DNA of 64,000 nt from Hirschia sp964352025 (GTDB taxonomy: Bacteria > Pseudomonadota > Alphaproteobacteria > Caulobacterales > Hyphomonadaceae), in NCBI GenBank assembly GCA_964352025.1, contig CAYGPZ010000013.1, positions 1-64,000 of the forward strand. Direction: 5' to 3'. Every line of letters starts with the position of its first letter. Positions within the stretch are counted from its first letter, which is position 1. Below the pieces are notes generated by a model. It saw only the letters and a list, made by a program, of their open reading frames with translations, did no database searches and was not told the DNA's origin. Of the stretch, positions 17,997-26,418 are shown in pieces. A program made the translations under genes and the position numbers.

Positions 17997-18095
17997 GGGG
18001 TTTATTAATTACCCGATATGGGAGAAAAAGCTTGTAATAGCTCTTTCAAACCGTCAAAACTAGTTTTAGGCGCTGGATAGGATAAAAGGTTCGCT

Positions 18096-18383
18096 ATGAA
18101 GTTCTTCATCATCAACAGCTTTCGCAGCCTTGTATATATCGCATATTTTGCTGTGATCATTATTTTTGCTCTGGGCACATATCTAGAGCGCAAACAGGTA
18201 AATCAAACATTCTACGATTTGTTCGGCCGTCGTTTGACTGACGCAGGTGAGGGGCTAGTTGCCATTGCATCTGGACTTGCAGTTGGATGGTTTGCTGCGA
18301 CAATTCTTTGTGGATTGATCGTGACTTTGTTGGATATCCGCGACGATATCAACGATCGTTTGCCGGACGCGAGAGATAATTAA
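18096..18383 (+). CDS. Small two-TM membrane protein
   Basis: The 95-residue product has hydrophobic segments at about residues 6-28 and 52-78, with a basic loop between them and a charged C-terminus (DIRDDINDRLPDARDN). I do not recognise a family. It may follow the phosphatase gene on the same transcript, about 100 bp downstream, and a strong terminator follows it. A well-formed start (MKFFIINSFRSLVY) and clean TM pattern argue that it is a real gene. Confidence 0.68.
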   Translation: MKFFIINSFRSLVYIAYFAVIIIFALGTYLERKQVNQTFYDLFGRRLTDAGEGLVAIASGLAVGWFAATILCGLIVTLLDIRDDINDRLPDARDN

Positions 18384-18411
18384 TTCTCTTATCTGAAAAT
18401 AAAGTTTTTTG

Positions 18412-18447
18412 AAAAAGCATCGAGTTTAAATATTCGGTGCTTTTTTT
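18412..18447 (+). terminator. Rho-independent terminator
   Basis: A 12-bp stem (18412-18423 with 18434-18445, one G-U pair) with a 10-base loop is followed by a T run. It ends the transcript of the small membrane protein gene just before the NTF2-like gene. Confidence 0.9.
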
Positions 18448-18468
18448 ATTTTTTAGACTGGTTTTTTC

Positions 18469-18840
18469 ATGACAAGCAATCAAACGCCCAAAGACCTCGT
18501 GAATGCATGGGTGGATGCGTTTAATAAAGCGGATGCTGATTTACTTGCCAGTCTATATTCAGAAAACGCAACGAATCACCAAATCACTCAAGCGCCCGTC
18601 ATTGGCCGAGATGCTATTCGCGACATGTTTGAGCGAGAATTTTCTGAAGCACAAATGTATTGTATTATTGAACAGGTCTTGGGTGAGGGAGATTGGGCAA
18701 CGCTGGAATGGAAAGACCCAAATGGTCTGCGTGGCTGTGGTTTTTTTCAGGTTCAAATTAATCAAATTATTTATCAGCGCGGATATTGGGACAAGCTCTC
18801 ATTTTTGCGGCTCCATAAATTGCCAATCCCTCAACACTGA
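18469..18840 (+). CDS. NTF2-like (SnoaL-type) protein
   Basis: The 123-residue protein has the SnoaL/NTF2-like pattern: LVNAWVDAFNKADADLLASLYSENA at the N-terminus, split here as helix one and the start of the cone-shaped fold, then IGRDAIRDMFEREF. This fold serves as a ligand-binding pocket or small enzyme with many substrates, and none can be assigned. It is preceded by a terminator and so has its own promoter or none visible; pmbA starts about 107 bp downstream. Confidence 0.75.
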   Translation: MTSNQTPKDLVNAWVDAFNKADADLLASLYSENATNHQITQAPVIGRDAIRDMFEREFSEAQMYCIIEQVLGEGDWATLEWKDPNGLRGCGFFQVQINQIIYQRGYWDKLSFLRLHKLPIPQH

Positions 18841-18947
18841 ATATTCTAACGAAATTTTAGATGAGCGTTGAAATTTTGTGTGAAAAAATGCCGATACATC
18901 CATTTGGCGCGTTGTACATTTTGTGAGACCAGTCCATACCATTAACT

Positions 18948-20288
18948 ATGACTTACGAAAATAAAGCAGACATTTTATCATCCCTAATTGAAGCCACAAC
19001 GAAAGCTGGAGCAGATGCTGCTGATGCAAGTATTGCCGTCAGCGAAAGCTTGAGTGTTGAGGTGCGCAATGGCGCATTGGAAGGGGTGGAACGTGAAGAG
19101 TCCGGAGGGGTATCACTGCGTGCTCTGGTAGGGCAGCGACAGGCTCACGTCTCGGGTTCTGATATGTCACCAGAAGGCTTGCAAGCCATGGTGGAACGCG
19201 TTGTCGCAATGGCAAAGGCAGCACCTGAAGACAAGTATTGTGGTATTACACCTGCAGATGAAATCGCGACCCAAGCGGTGGACCTTCAGCTAGATGGCGA
19301 CGAATGCCCCGCAACCAAGACACTCGAAGAGCGCGCTCTGGAAGCAGAAGCTGCGGCTTTAGGTGTTCAGGGTGTTCAACAAACAGGTCACGCTGGTGCA
19401 ACGTGGAGCTCATCAACAGCTTATGTTGCGGCATCGAATGGTTTTTCTGCAACGAAAACAGGTAGTTCAACTTCTGTGGCCGTTATGGCTATCGCTGAAA
19501 AAGATGGCGCTATGGAGCGCGATTATGATAGTTGGGCGAAGCGCAAATATATCGATATGCCAACGCCTACATCTGTAGGTATAAGTGCTGGTGAGCGAGC
19601 AGTTGCGCGTCTTGGGGCGCAGAAGATCAAGTCTCAGACTGCACCTGTTATTTACGATAATCGTCTTTCTAGCCGATTGGTTTCGTCCTTCGTAGGCGCG
19701 ATTTCTGGTCCCGCTGTGGCGCGAGGTGTGTCCTTCCTAAAAGATAAAATGGGCGAACAGATTTTTGCTGAAGGCGTCGATATAATTGATGATCCATTAG
19801 AAGTATCTGGTTGGGGATCACGTTGGTTTGACGGTGAAGCGCGGCCTGTATCTAAGAAAAAACTTATTGAAAACGGTATGTTAACTCAGTGGTTGTTGTC
19901 AGGACCATCTGCCAGACAATTGGGATTAACGCCAAATGGAATGGCGTCTTCTGGTTTCGGTGATCCTCCAGGTGTTACAACAACAAACCTAAACCTTGCT
20001 GCTGGAGACCTTGATCAAAAAGGGCTTATGAAAGAAGCAGGAAGTGGATTGCTTGTGACTGATATGTTTGGTCCGTCTATTAATCCAAATACGGGTGACT
20101 ATTCGGTTGGTGTGTCTGGTTTCTGGTTTGAAGGTGGTGAGATTGTTCATCCGGTTTCTGAAGTCACGATTGCGGATGACTTGCCGTCCATGTTCAAACG
20201 CTTGATCCCTGGATCGGACCTTGAAAACCGTAGCTCGACCAATGCACCAAGTATTCTAGTTGATGGGATGTCTATTGCCGGCCTCTAA
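18948..20288 (+). CDS. pmbA: TldE/PmbA-type metalloprotease subunit
   Basis: PmbA (TldE) forms a heterodimer with TldD that degrades unfolded peptides and processes certain modified peptides. The 446-residue protein matches the U62 family: EVRNGALEGVEREESGG at the start and NPNTGDYSVGVSGFWFEGG near the end are typical. It lacks the HExxxH zinc motif, as expected for the TldE subunit; the partner TldD is encoded at 33028-34422. Its 3' end overlaps the nucleotidase gene, implying coupled translation. Confidence 0.93.
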   Translation: MTYENKADILSSLIEATTKAGADAADASIAVSESLSVEVRNGALEGVEREESGGVSLRALVGQRQAHVSGSDMSPEGLQAMVERVVAMAKAAPEDKYCGITPADEIATQAVDLQLDGDECPATKTLEERALEAEAAALGVQGVQQTGHAGATWSSSTAYVAASNGFSATKTGSSTSVAVMAIAEKDGAMERDYDSWAKRKYIDMPTPTSVGISAGERAVARLGAQKIKSQTAPVIYDNRLSSRLVSSFVGAISGPAVARGVSFLKDKMGEQIFAEGVDIIDDPLEVSGWGSRWFDGEARPVSKKKLIENGMLTQWLLSGPSARQLGLTPNGMASSGFGDPPGVTTTNLNLAAGDLDQKGLMKEAGSGLLVTDMFGPSINPNTGDYSVGVSGFWFEGGEIVHPVSEVTIADDLPSMFKRLIPGSDLENRSSTNAPSILVDGMSIAGL

Positions 20289-21420
20289 ACAAACTTCTGT
20301 ATCTCTCGAAGATGAGTTGAACCTGCTACGCGATGTTGCGCGTGAGGCAGGTGGCCTTGCTTTGAAGTGGTATCAGAAAGGGGCGAAGCAATGGGACAAA
20401 TCACCAAATAACCCGGTCACGCAAGCTGATATAGCTGTAAATGACCGGATTGCTTTGAGGTTATTATCCGAGCGCCAAACATATGGTTGGTTATCAGAAG
20501 AAACAAAAGATGATGCTGAAAACAGGGATGTAAGCCGTGTTTTTGTCGTCGATCCCATTGATGGCACTAAAGCGTTTATCGCGCGCCAACCCTTTTTCTG
20601 TGTGTCCATTGCTTTGCTATATAGTGATGAACCAGTCGCGGGTGTAGTTTTTAATCCTTCAACAGATGAAATGTTCGAAGCGACCAAAGACGGCGGTGCA
20701 CGTCTGAACGGCGAGGCTATTTCAGCTTCAGCAACAGACGGTATTGAAAACTGTAAAATGATTGGTCATCCGGCTCAGTTTAAGTCAAATGAGGTCATGC
20801 CTGATTGGCCAGATATGGAACTGGCTGACCCGATCCCGAATGCAGTGGCTTATCGCATCGCTCTTGTCGCAAGCGGAAAATGGGATGCTGCGATCGCATT
20901 AGGAAATAAATGTGATTGGGATTTGGCAGCAGCGTCATTGATATTAAAAGAGGCAGGTGGACAATGTACTGATCATAAAGGGCGCGAATATGTCTTTAAT
21001 GGTCGCATACCAGTTCAACGCAGTGTCGTTGCATCTGGCAAAAATTTACATCCATTGCTATTAGATAAAGTGCGAGTCGCTTCTATTCCCGATCCCAAGG
21101 AACCGGCAGTCGGCTCATTCAATAAAAATTCTGGCATACATGCAAAAACGAAGTTGGATCCCATGAACACACAAGCCCCACAGTCTAGTACACAATTGCT
21201 TCACTTGGTTATTGGTGGAGAACTCAAGGATGTAACAGGCATTGAGTTTGAAGACCTGAAAAAAGTAGAATTTGTAGGTGCATTTGGTTCGCATGAAGAT
21301 GCCTATAATGCATGGAAGGCGGCGGCTCAACGTACTGTTGATAATGCGGAGATGCGTTTTTTCATTCTGCACGCTCACCGTTTGCTTGACCCAGAAACAG
21401 GTCATTCTCACGACGTATAG
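20263..21420 (+). CDS. CysQ-like inositol-monophosphatase-family enzyme fused to DUF4170
   Basis: Residues about 15-270 form an inositol monophosphatase-family domain with both metal motifs, WLSEETKDD and DPIDGTKAF, and the C-terminal CDWDLAAASLILKEAGG. This is the pattern of 3'(2'),5'-bisphosphate nucleotidase (CysQ). After a short linker, residues about 312-380 match DUF4170 (LHLVIGGELKDV, GAFGSHEDAYNAWKAAAQ, FFILHAHRLLDPE), which is normally a separate small protein next door. There is no frameshift or gap at the join. The ATG at 20263 overlaps pmbA by 26 bp. The sulfur/nucleotide role is known for the family; the DUF4170 role is unknown. Confidence 0.87.
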   Translation: MGCLLPASKQTSVSLEDELNLLRDVAREAGGLALKWYQKGAKQWDKSPNNPVTQADIAVNDRIALRLLSERQTYGWLSEETKDDAENRDVSRVFVVDPIDGTKAFIARQPFFCVSIALLYSDEPVAGVVFNPSTDEMFEATKDGGARLNGEAISASATDGIENCKMIGHPAQFKSNEVMPDWPDMELADPIPNAVAYRIALVASGKWDAAIALGNKCDWDLAAASLILKEAGGQCTDHKGREYVFNGRIPVQRSVVASGKNLHPLLLDKVRVASIPDPKEPAVGSFNKNSGIHAKTKLDPMNTQAPQSSTQLLHLVIGGELKDVTGIEFEDLKKVEFVGAFGSHEDAYNAWKAAAQRTVDNAEMRFFILHAHRLLDPETGHSHDV

Positions 21421-21453
21421 GATATTCGGCCCAATTTTTGTAAGGGCCGTGTT

Positions 21454-23235
21454 ATGGCAAAACCTGATAAAAAATTATTGCGCCGCTTTGCCTCAGATTG
21501 GATGGCAGAGCATTGGCGCTTGTTTGCGTTGGGGGCAATCTTCTCTGCGATTACAGCGCTTGCTGTCGCAAGCTATGGGTTGATGGTTAAAACAGGCCTC
21601 GACTGGCTAAGCGCGACTGAGCATGGCCAGAGTGGCGTGAAAATTCCGTTTCTGGATGTTTCCATTCCATCAAACAAAATGATTTGGATATTGCCATGTG
21701 CTGTTATCGGGTTTGCAACAATCCGGTCCATTTCTTTGTACATTCAGACAATACTGAATAATTCTGCCGTACAAAAAGGCCTTGTGAGCGTACAGGATGC
21801 TTTATTTAGTCGCTTGATTGAAGGTGATTATAAACGTCTGACGGCGGCGGCATCGGGTGAATTCGTATCCCAATTTATCAATGATATGAATCTGGTACGC
21901 GAAGCTTCTCTGCGCGTTGCAACCAATCTTATAAAGGGTGTTTTAACAGTCATTGCCTGTGTTGCGACCATGTTTTGGTATGACTGGGCATTGGCACTGA
22001 TGGTATTGGTTGTCTACCCGATTGCCTTTGCACCGGTTGTGCAGATTGGGAACCGCTTAAGAAAAATATCAAAGGCTGCCCAGCATCAAACGGGTGAGAT
22101 GACCGCATTGCTAAATGAGGGCTTTCAGGGCGGGCGGACATCCAAAGCTTTTAATCTTGAAGACTATCAAAAAGCACGTGCGAATGCTGGCTTTCTCGAG
22201 CGCGCGCGTTTGTACCTCAAGGTGCTACGTTCCAAAGCGCTGGTAGATCCATTGCTAGAAATCGTGGGCGGAGCTGCACTTGCAGGTGTTTTTGCCTTTA
22301 CAGGTTGGCGCATTATGAATGGTGAAGCCACTGTTGGTGATTTTGGTGGTTTTATCGCTGCCATTGGTGCTGCCTCTCCTGAGGTGCGGGCGCTGGGAAC
22401 ACTAAACTCCGTCGCAAATGAAGGATTGGCAGCGCTTGATCGGATTTATGCCGTTCTGGATGCGCCTGATGAAGTTGCAGATAAGCCTGATGCCAAGAAA
22501 CTTGAAACAGTCTCTGGTAAGTTAGCATTTGAAAATGTTTCGTTTTACTATGGAGAACAACAGGTTCTCAATGATCTAACTTTTGTAGCAGAAACTGGGC
22601 AGACGATCGCTCTAGTTGGTCCATCTGGTGCTGGTAAATCAACTGTGTTCAATATGGCTTTGCGTCTATTCGACGTTGAAGCAGGGCAAGTTTTACTCGA
22701 CAATGTCGATATTCGTCACCTTGAGCGAAAAAATTTGCGCTCTCACATGTCATTGGTTTCTCAGGATGCTTTTTTATTCGATGACACATTGCGCAAAAAC
22801 ATCGCTCTTGGTCGGATGGATGCATCGGAAGAAGAAATTATTGCTGCTATGGAAGCGGCGGCATGTGACTTTGTTCATGAGTTGCCAGATGGTCTGGACA
22901 CACAAGCTGGAGAAGGTGGTCGCAACTTATCCGGCGGCCAGAGACAACGCATCGCTATTGCCCGAGCCATCCTAAGAGACGCCCCGATTTTATTGCTTGA
23001 TGAGGCTACAAGTGCACTGGATGCAGCTTCTGAAGCCAAGGTTCAAACTGCGCTTGAGGCATTATCCAAAGGGCGCACAACACTTATTATTGCACACCGC
23101 TTGTCGACTGTAAGGTCAGCCGACAAGATTTTTGTATTGGATAAAGGGCACGTCGTCGAAGAAGGCGATCATGATACGCTTATGCAGAAAAACGCTGCTT
23201 ATGCGGATCTAGTCAAACTTCAACTGTCTTCCTAG
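21454..23235 (+). CDS. MsbA-like ABC exporter (fused permease and ATPase)
   Basis: The 593-residue protein is a half-transporter: six membrane helices in about residues 25-310, then an ATPase with Walker A GPSGAGKST, signature LSGGQRQRIAIARAI, Walker B ILLLDEATSALD and the switch histidine in IIAHRLSTV. All ATPase motifs are intact. Its position beside the nucleotidase-DUF4170 gene, as in other alphaproteobacteria where lipid A genes follow, makes lipid A or lipid-linked export (MsbA-like) the best guess, though drug or peptide export is possible. Its stop overlaps the stop of the convergent DsbA-like gene by 4 bp. Confidence 0.9.
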   Translation: MAKPDKKLLRRFASDWMAEHWRLFALGAIFSAITALAVASYGLMVKTGLDWLSATEHGQSGVKIPFLDVSIPSNKMIWILPCAVIGFATIRSISLYIQTILNNSAVQKGLVSVQDALFSRLIEGDYKRLTAAASGEFVSQFINDMNLVREASLRVATNLIKGVLTVIACVATMFWYDWALALMVLVVYPIAFAPVVQIGNRLRKISKAAQHQTGEMTALLNEGFQGGRTSKAFNLEDYQKARANAGFLERARLYLKVLRSKALVDPLLEIVGGAALAGVFAFTGWRIMNGEATVGDFGGFIAAIGAASPEVRALGTLNSVANEGLAALDRIYAVLDAPDEVADKPDAKKLETVSGKLAFENVSFYYGEQQVLNDLTFVAETGQTIALVGPSGAGKSTVFNMALRLFDVEAGQVLLDNVDIRHLERKNLRSHMSLVSQDAFLFDDTLRKNIALGRMDASEEEIIAAMEAAACDFVHELPDGLDTQAGEGGRNLSGGQRQRIAIARAILRDAPILLLDEATSALDAASEAKVQTALEALSKGRTTLIIAHRLSTVRSADKIFVLDKGHVVEEGDHDTLMQKNAAYADLVKLQLSS

Positions 23236-23912
23236 TTTTCTTCGTCAGGAATGTTTGGTCCAGCTTCGACTTGCTCGAGAAATGTGACGAGAGAAGCAAC
23301 CTCTTGTGCACCTTGAATGGCGTATTTTCCGTTCGCGATATAAGTTGGAACGCCAGATACACCAAGGTTGCGGAAGAAGGCTTCTTCTTCTTTTAGCTCT
23401 TTTACGTCTGCGTCTTCATTTAGAAGTTTCTCGATAATATCAGGAATAAGACCGACTTGCTCTGCAATGCTCAGAAGGACTTGTGGATCATTGATATCTT
23501 TGTGACGTTTGAAATATGCGTGAAAAAGAGCTTCTGCTGCTTTAGGTCCAAGTGATTGTCCGTCTTTGCTTTGACCTTGTGCCCATCGAATAATGCGGTG
23601 TGCATTAAATGTGTTTACGCGTTTTGGAATGCCTTCAAAACGGAATGGAATATGTTCTGCTTCGCCAGCAGCTTCTAAATGTGCACGCATTTGCACCCAT
23701 TTATTGTCTTTGGATGTGTCACCAAATTTTTGTTGCATATAGTCTTTGTAATCAACACCTTCGGCAGGAACATCTGCATCTAGCTGAAACGGACGCATAC
23801 GTATTTCAACTTTTTCAGCGCCAAATTCACTGACCGCTGATTGAATACGGCGCAGTCCCAACCAGCACCATGGGCAAACGACGTCTGAAACTATATCTAA
23901 ATTAATTGTCAT
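23232..23912 (-). CDS. DsbA family oxidoreductase (FrnE-like)
   Basis: The 226-residue protein has a thioredoxin fold with the active site DVVCPWCWLGLRRI (C13, C16) and the family segment GVSGVPTYIANGKYAIQGAQ, whose cis-proline follows GV. FrnE-type DsbA relatives are cytoplasmic thiol oxidoreductases or isomerases linked to oxidative stress tolerance. There is no signal peptide, which fits that group rather than periplasmic DsbA. 2-hydroxychromene-2-carboxylate isomerases are related but lack the CPWC pair. Confidence 0.92.
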   Translation of the reverse strand: MTINLDIVSDVVCPWCWLGLRRIQSAVSEFGAEKVEIRMRPFQLDADVPAEGVDYKDYMQQKFGDTSKDNKWVQMRAHLEAAGEAEHIPFRFEGIPKRVNTFNAHRIIRWAQGQSKDGQSLGPKAAEALFHAYFKRHKDINDPQVLLSIAEQVGLIPDIIEKLLNEDADVKELKEEEAFFRNLGVSGVPTYIANGKYAIQGAQEVASLVTFLEQVEAGPNIPDEEN

Positions 23913-24125
23913 GTTTGTTGGTCCTTGGGATAGACAAATTTTCTATATCAGCGTTTGATAGTAACCATAAAATGGCAGATCGGGTGGGGCTTTTCTGGAT
24001 TTATGTCCAGATAAAGAAATGACTAAACACTGTGATAGGAAAGCCTTTGTCCGTGAGTGTTTTGCTAAGCGTATTTTGAACTACTTGTAATCATAGAAAT
24101 TTCTAATTCCAAGAGAGGATTAGGT

Positions 24126-24644
24126 ATGAAGCTGATTTCGGTGTCGAGTTTAATCATTACATGCTCTCTACTGCTATGTGCATGTGATTTGAAAATTGTC
24201 AAAACCGGGCTTGAGGATAAAGCTCGAGGCCCAGAAACGGTGCGTGCTGTTGGTTTAAGAAATAGCCTTGATCCGCTGACTGTCGCGATTGATGCTGAGC
24301 GTTGGACCGTTATGATCGACAATGCCAATGCAGCCATGAAATTGAAGCATCCCGAATTAGTGGAGGATGATTTATTGCGCATAGATTTGGCGTTGCGATC
24401 TGGTGTGAGGGACATGCTCGCCTTGCGGGACTCACTATGCCTTGCCAATGAAAAGCCTATGGAAACATGTATTCCATTGGAGGTTCCTGATTGGGTCAGC
24501 AATCCTCCAAACAATGTGACATCTCTTCAAGAATATGAAGCGCGTAGCCAGTGGCTAGGTGAAGAAGTTGGCAGTCTCACACAAATAGGATGTGAAGCGG
24601 GTCATGAAGTCTCCAACGACCCGTTTCTATGTGCTGTCGAGTAA
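24126..24644 (+). CDS. Hypothetical lipoprotein
   Basis: The 172-residue product starts with a lipoprotein signal ending in LLLCAC (C20 as the likely lipid site). The rest is soluble with four cysteines in the C-terminal half, consistent with disulfides in the periplasm. I recognise no family. A GAGAGGA ribosome-binding site lies before the ATG. The 213 bp upstream, shared with the divergent DsbA-like gene, holds a small TCTGGA/TCCAGA hairpin (23994-24011). Its stop lies next to the stop of the convergent msrB gene. Confidence 0.72.
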   Translation: MKLISVSSLIITCSLLLCACDLKIVKTGLEDKARGPETVRAVGLRNSLDPLTVAIDAERWTVMIDNANAAMKLKHPELVEDDLLRIDLALRSGVRDMLALRDSLCLANEKPMETCIPLEVPDWVSNPPNNVTSLQEYEARSQWLGEEVGSLTQIGCEAGHEVSNDPFLCAVE

Positions 24645-24650
24645 TCTGGG

Positions 24651-25256
24651 TTAAGCTTCCAGATCTTCGCTAGGCACGAAAACCAAAGCGTCACCATTAT
24701 TACACCATCTCTTACCAGTAGGTACAGGACCGTCATCAAAAACATGGCCTTGGTGACCGCCACAGCGTGAGCAATGATATTCAGTACGTGTGTAGAATAA
24801 TTTGCGGTCCGGTTTTGTGTTCAGACGACCTTCAATGGCATCAAAGAAGCTTGGCCAGCCTGTGCCCGAATTATATTTTTGGTCTGATGAAAACAAGACC
24901 TGACCACAGCCTGCACAAGCAAACCAGCCATCTCGTTTTTCGTCATTTAATGCGCTTGTAAAAGGACGTTCAGTGTCTTCTTCACGCAGAATGAAATAGG
25001 CGCTATCGCTCAGGCGTTCTCGCCAGTCAGCTTTAGTCAGCTTAGCCCATTCAGAACTAGATTTTTCGCTAAATCCAGGAGCTGTTATAGGTGCGCCATT
25101 TGAAGATTGCCCAGTCGGCATTGTTTCTTCTGGGCTGTCTTTTTCAAGTCCATTTGCCACGAATAGACCACTTGCAACAGCTGCACCGCCACCAATGAAA
25201 GCGAATGCGTTACGCCGTGTCAGCCAGTAGTTTGGTTTTTTATCTGCTTGTTTCAT
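24651..25256 (-). CDS. msrB: Exported peptide-methionine (R)-S-oxide reductase
   Basis: MsrB reduces methionine R-sulfoxide in proteins. The catalytic domain (about residues 70-195) carries two zinc CxxC motifs (CAGC, CSRC), the conserved GTGWPSFF and GHVFDDGP, and the catalytic cysteine in GKRWCNNG. The N-terminus has LTRRNAFAF followed by a hydrophobic stretch, a twin-arginine signal, so the enzyme is probably exported or membrane-anchored. I chose the ATG at 25256 (201 residues); the open frame to 25292 adds 12 residues of no clear use. It precedes no obvious partner MsrA in the window. Confidence 0.9.
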   Translation of the reverse strand: MKQADKKPNYWLTRRNAFAFIGGGAAVASGLFVANGLEKDSPEETMPTGQSSNGAPITAPGFSEKSSSEWAKLTKADWRERLSDSAYFILREEDTERPFTSALNDEKRDGWFACAGCGQVLFSSDQKYNSGTGWPSFFDAIEGRLNTKPDRKLFYTRTEYHCSRCGGHQGHVFDDGPVPTGKRWCNNGDALVFVPSEDLEA

Positions 25257-25327
25257 GGGGCCAGAATGCCAAAACTTTGGATAAAGTGCCATACAATTGA
25301 TTGTGATCGATGTTTATCAGCCAGCCA

Positions 25328-26368
25328 TCAGTCTGTCAGAGGGCGTTTTGCTTTACCGCCAAATAGGGCCTGATATTCGGGACGCAAATCCTGAAAGAAC
25401 ACGACTTGATCAATAGTAATCGTATATGGACCTTCAACATAAGGGCCCAAATCGTATGGAGCGAACATCAGCATTATGCCACCAAATCTATTGATATCGG
25501 TTGATGAAGTGAGTGCAGCCTCAGCCTGAAATATCAGGTCTTTCGTAGCTGGGGATGCACAATCTATGGCATCGCCATCTATGACTGCTTCGCCGATGCG
25601 CGCTATTTTGGCGGATTTAATTTCTTCACATGCCGCAATTGTAAGCGCAGGTGAAAACCCTTTGCGCGGGTTAAAGAGGTCGTAAAGCTCTATGTGTTCT
25701 CCAGAATCCAACTCTGCAATTATGCCTTCCCAATTTAGGTTTGGGTGCGCACCACCGGTATAGCTGTATTCGCGGCCCATCGCAGATACGATATTTCCGC
25801 TTCTTTGCAGTTCGCTATAGAGAATATCGATATCCCAAGCGTTGAAAGGGACGCCGTTCTTTTCTGTTTCAACTTTGGAATCGGTCGCTTCCTGCTTCAA
25901 GCGTTCACGGTATTTGCCGATTTTTGTCATTGTTTCGGCGTAAGCTTTTTCGTCGCTGCTGCCGGCTGGAAAACGTGCTTCAAATGATAGCTCTGGCAAT
26001 TCCAAACGCATGTTTTCAGCAACACGGTTCGCACCTGGACGTGGAGCGATTTCTTCAATTTCTGCAACTGGAGCAACGGGCTTTGTGGACGCTGTTTCTA
26101 GTTGTTTGGTCGTGGCTTCGGCGGTTTGATCCGCTTCATTTACCTGATCAATATCAGTAACTTTAGCATCTTGTAGCGGAGCTTCTTCGGGTGGAGCTTT
26201 TTCGGTTTCAGGAATAGCTGGTGCTTCAACCTTTTGGTGCTCAACACTTTGGTGGCTACCAACACCACCGGCCACAGAAAATAGCGTTGTGATTAGAGCA
26301 GTTGAAATTGCAATTGTTATGGCCAGACTTTGATCGCTAAATGCGTTCTTTGAATTTTGTTTCGCCAT
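25328..26368 (-). CDS. Membrane-anchored DUF4163/DUF3298 (RsiV/PdaC-type) protein
   Basis: The 346-residue protein has one membrane anchor at about residues 13-35, then a Glu/Pro/Ala-rich linker of about 85 residues. The C-terminal part has a DUF4163-like region (with the hallmark REYSYTGGAHPN) and a DUF3298-like region (ELYDLFNPRKGF and PYDLGPYVEGPYTITI). This fold is found in RsiV, where it binds lysozyme, and in PdaC deacetylases. A periplasmic sensing or peptidoglycan-related role is an inference from family. It lies downstream of ubiA with a 50-bp gap on the same strand. Confidence 0.8.
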   Translation of the reverse strand: MAKQNSKNAFSDQSLAITIAISTALITTLFSVAGGVGSHQSVEHQKVEAPAIPETEKAPPEEAPLQDAKVTDIDQVNEADQTAEATTKQLETASTKPVAPVAEIEEIAPRPGANRVAENMRLELPELSFEARFPAGSSDEKAYAETMTKIGKYRERLKQEATDSKVETEKNGVPFNAWDIDILYSELQRSGNIVSAMGREYSYTGGAHPNLNWEGIIAELDSGEHIELYDLFNPRKGFSPALTIAACEEIKSAKIARIGEAVIDGDAIDCASPATKDLIFQAEAALTSSTDINRFGGIMLMFAPYDLGPYVEGPYTITIDQVVFFQDLRPEYQALFGGKAKRPLTD

Positions 26369-26418
26369 TTTCCCAGTCCCTTTAATCTACATTCTGTAGA
26401 AGTTTTGTTCTTTGTCAG

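Noticed and set aside
24065..24514. Long minus-strand frame opposite the lipoprotein at 24126
   Set aside because: The plus-strand frame has a proper lipoprotein signal and ribosome-binding site, while the minus-strand frame has neither.
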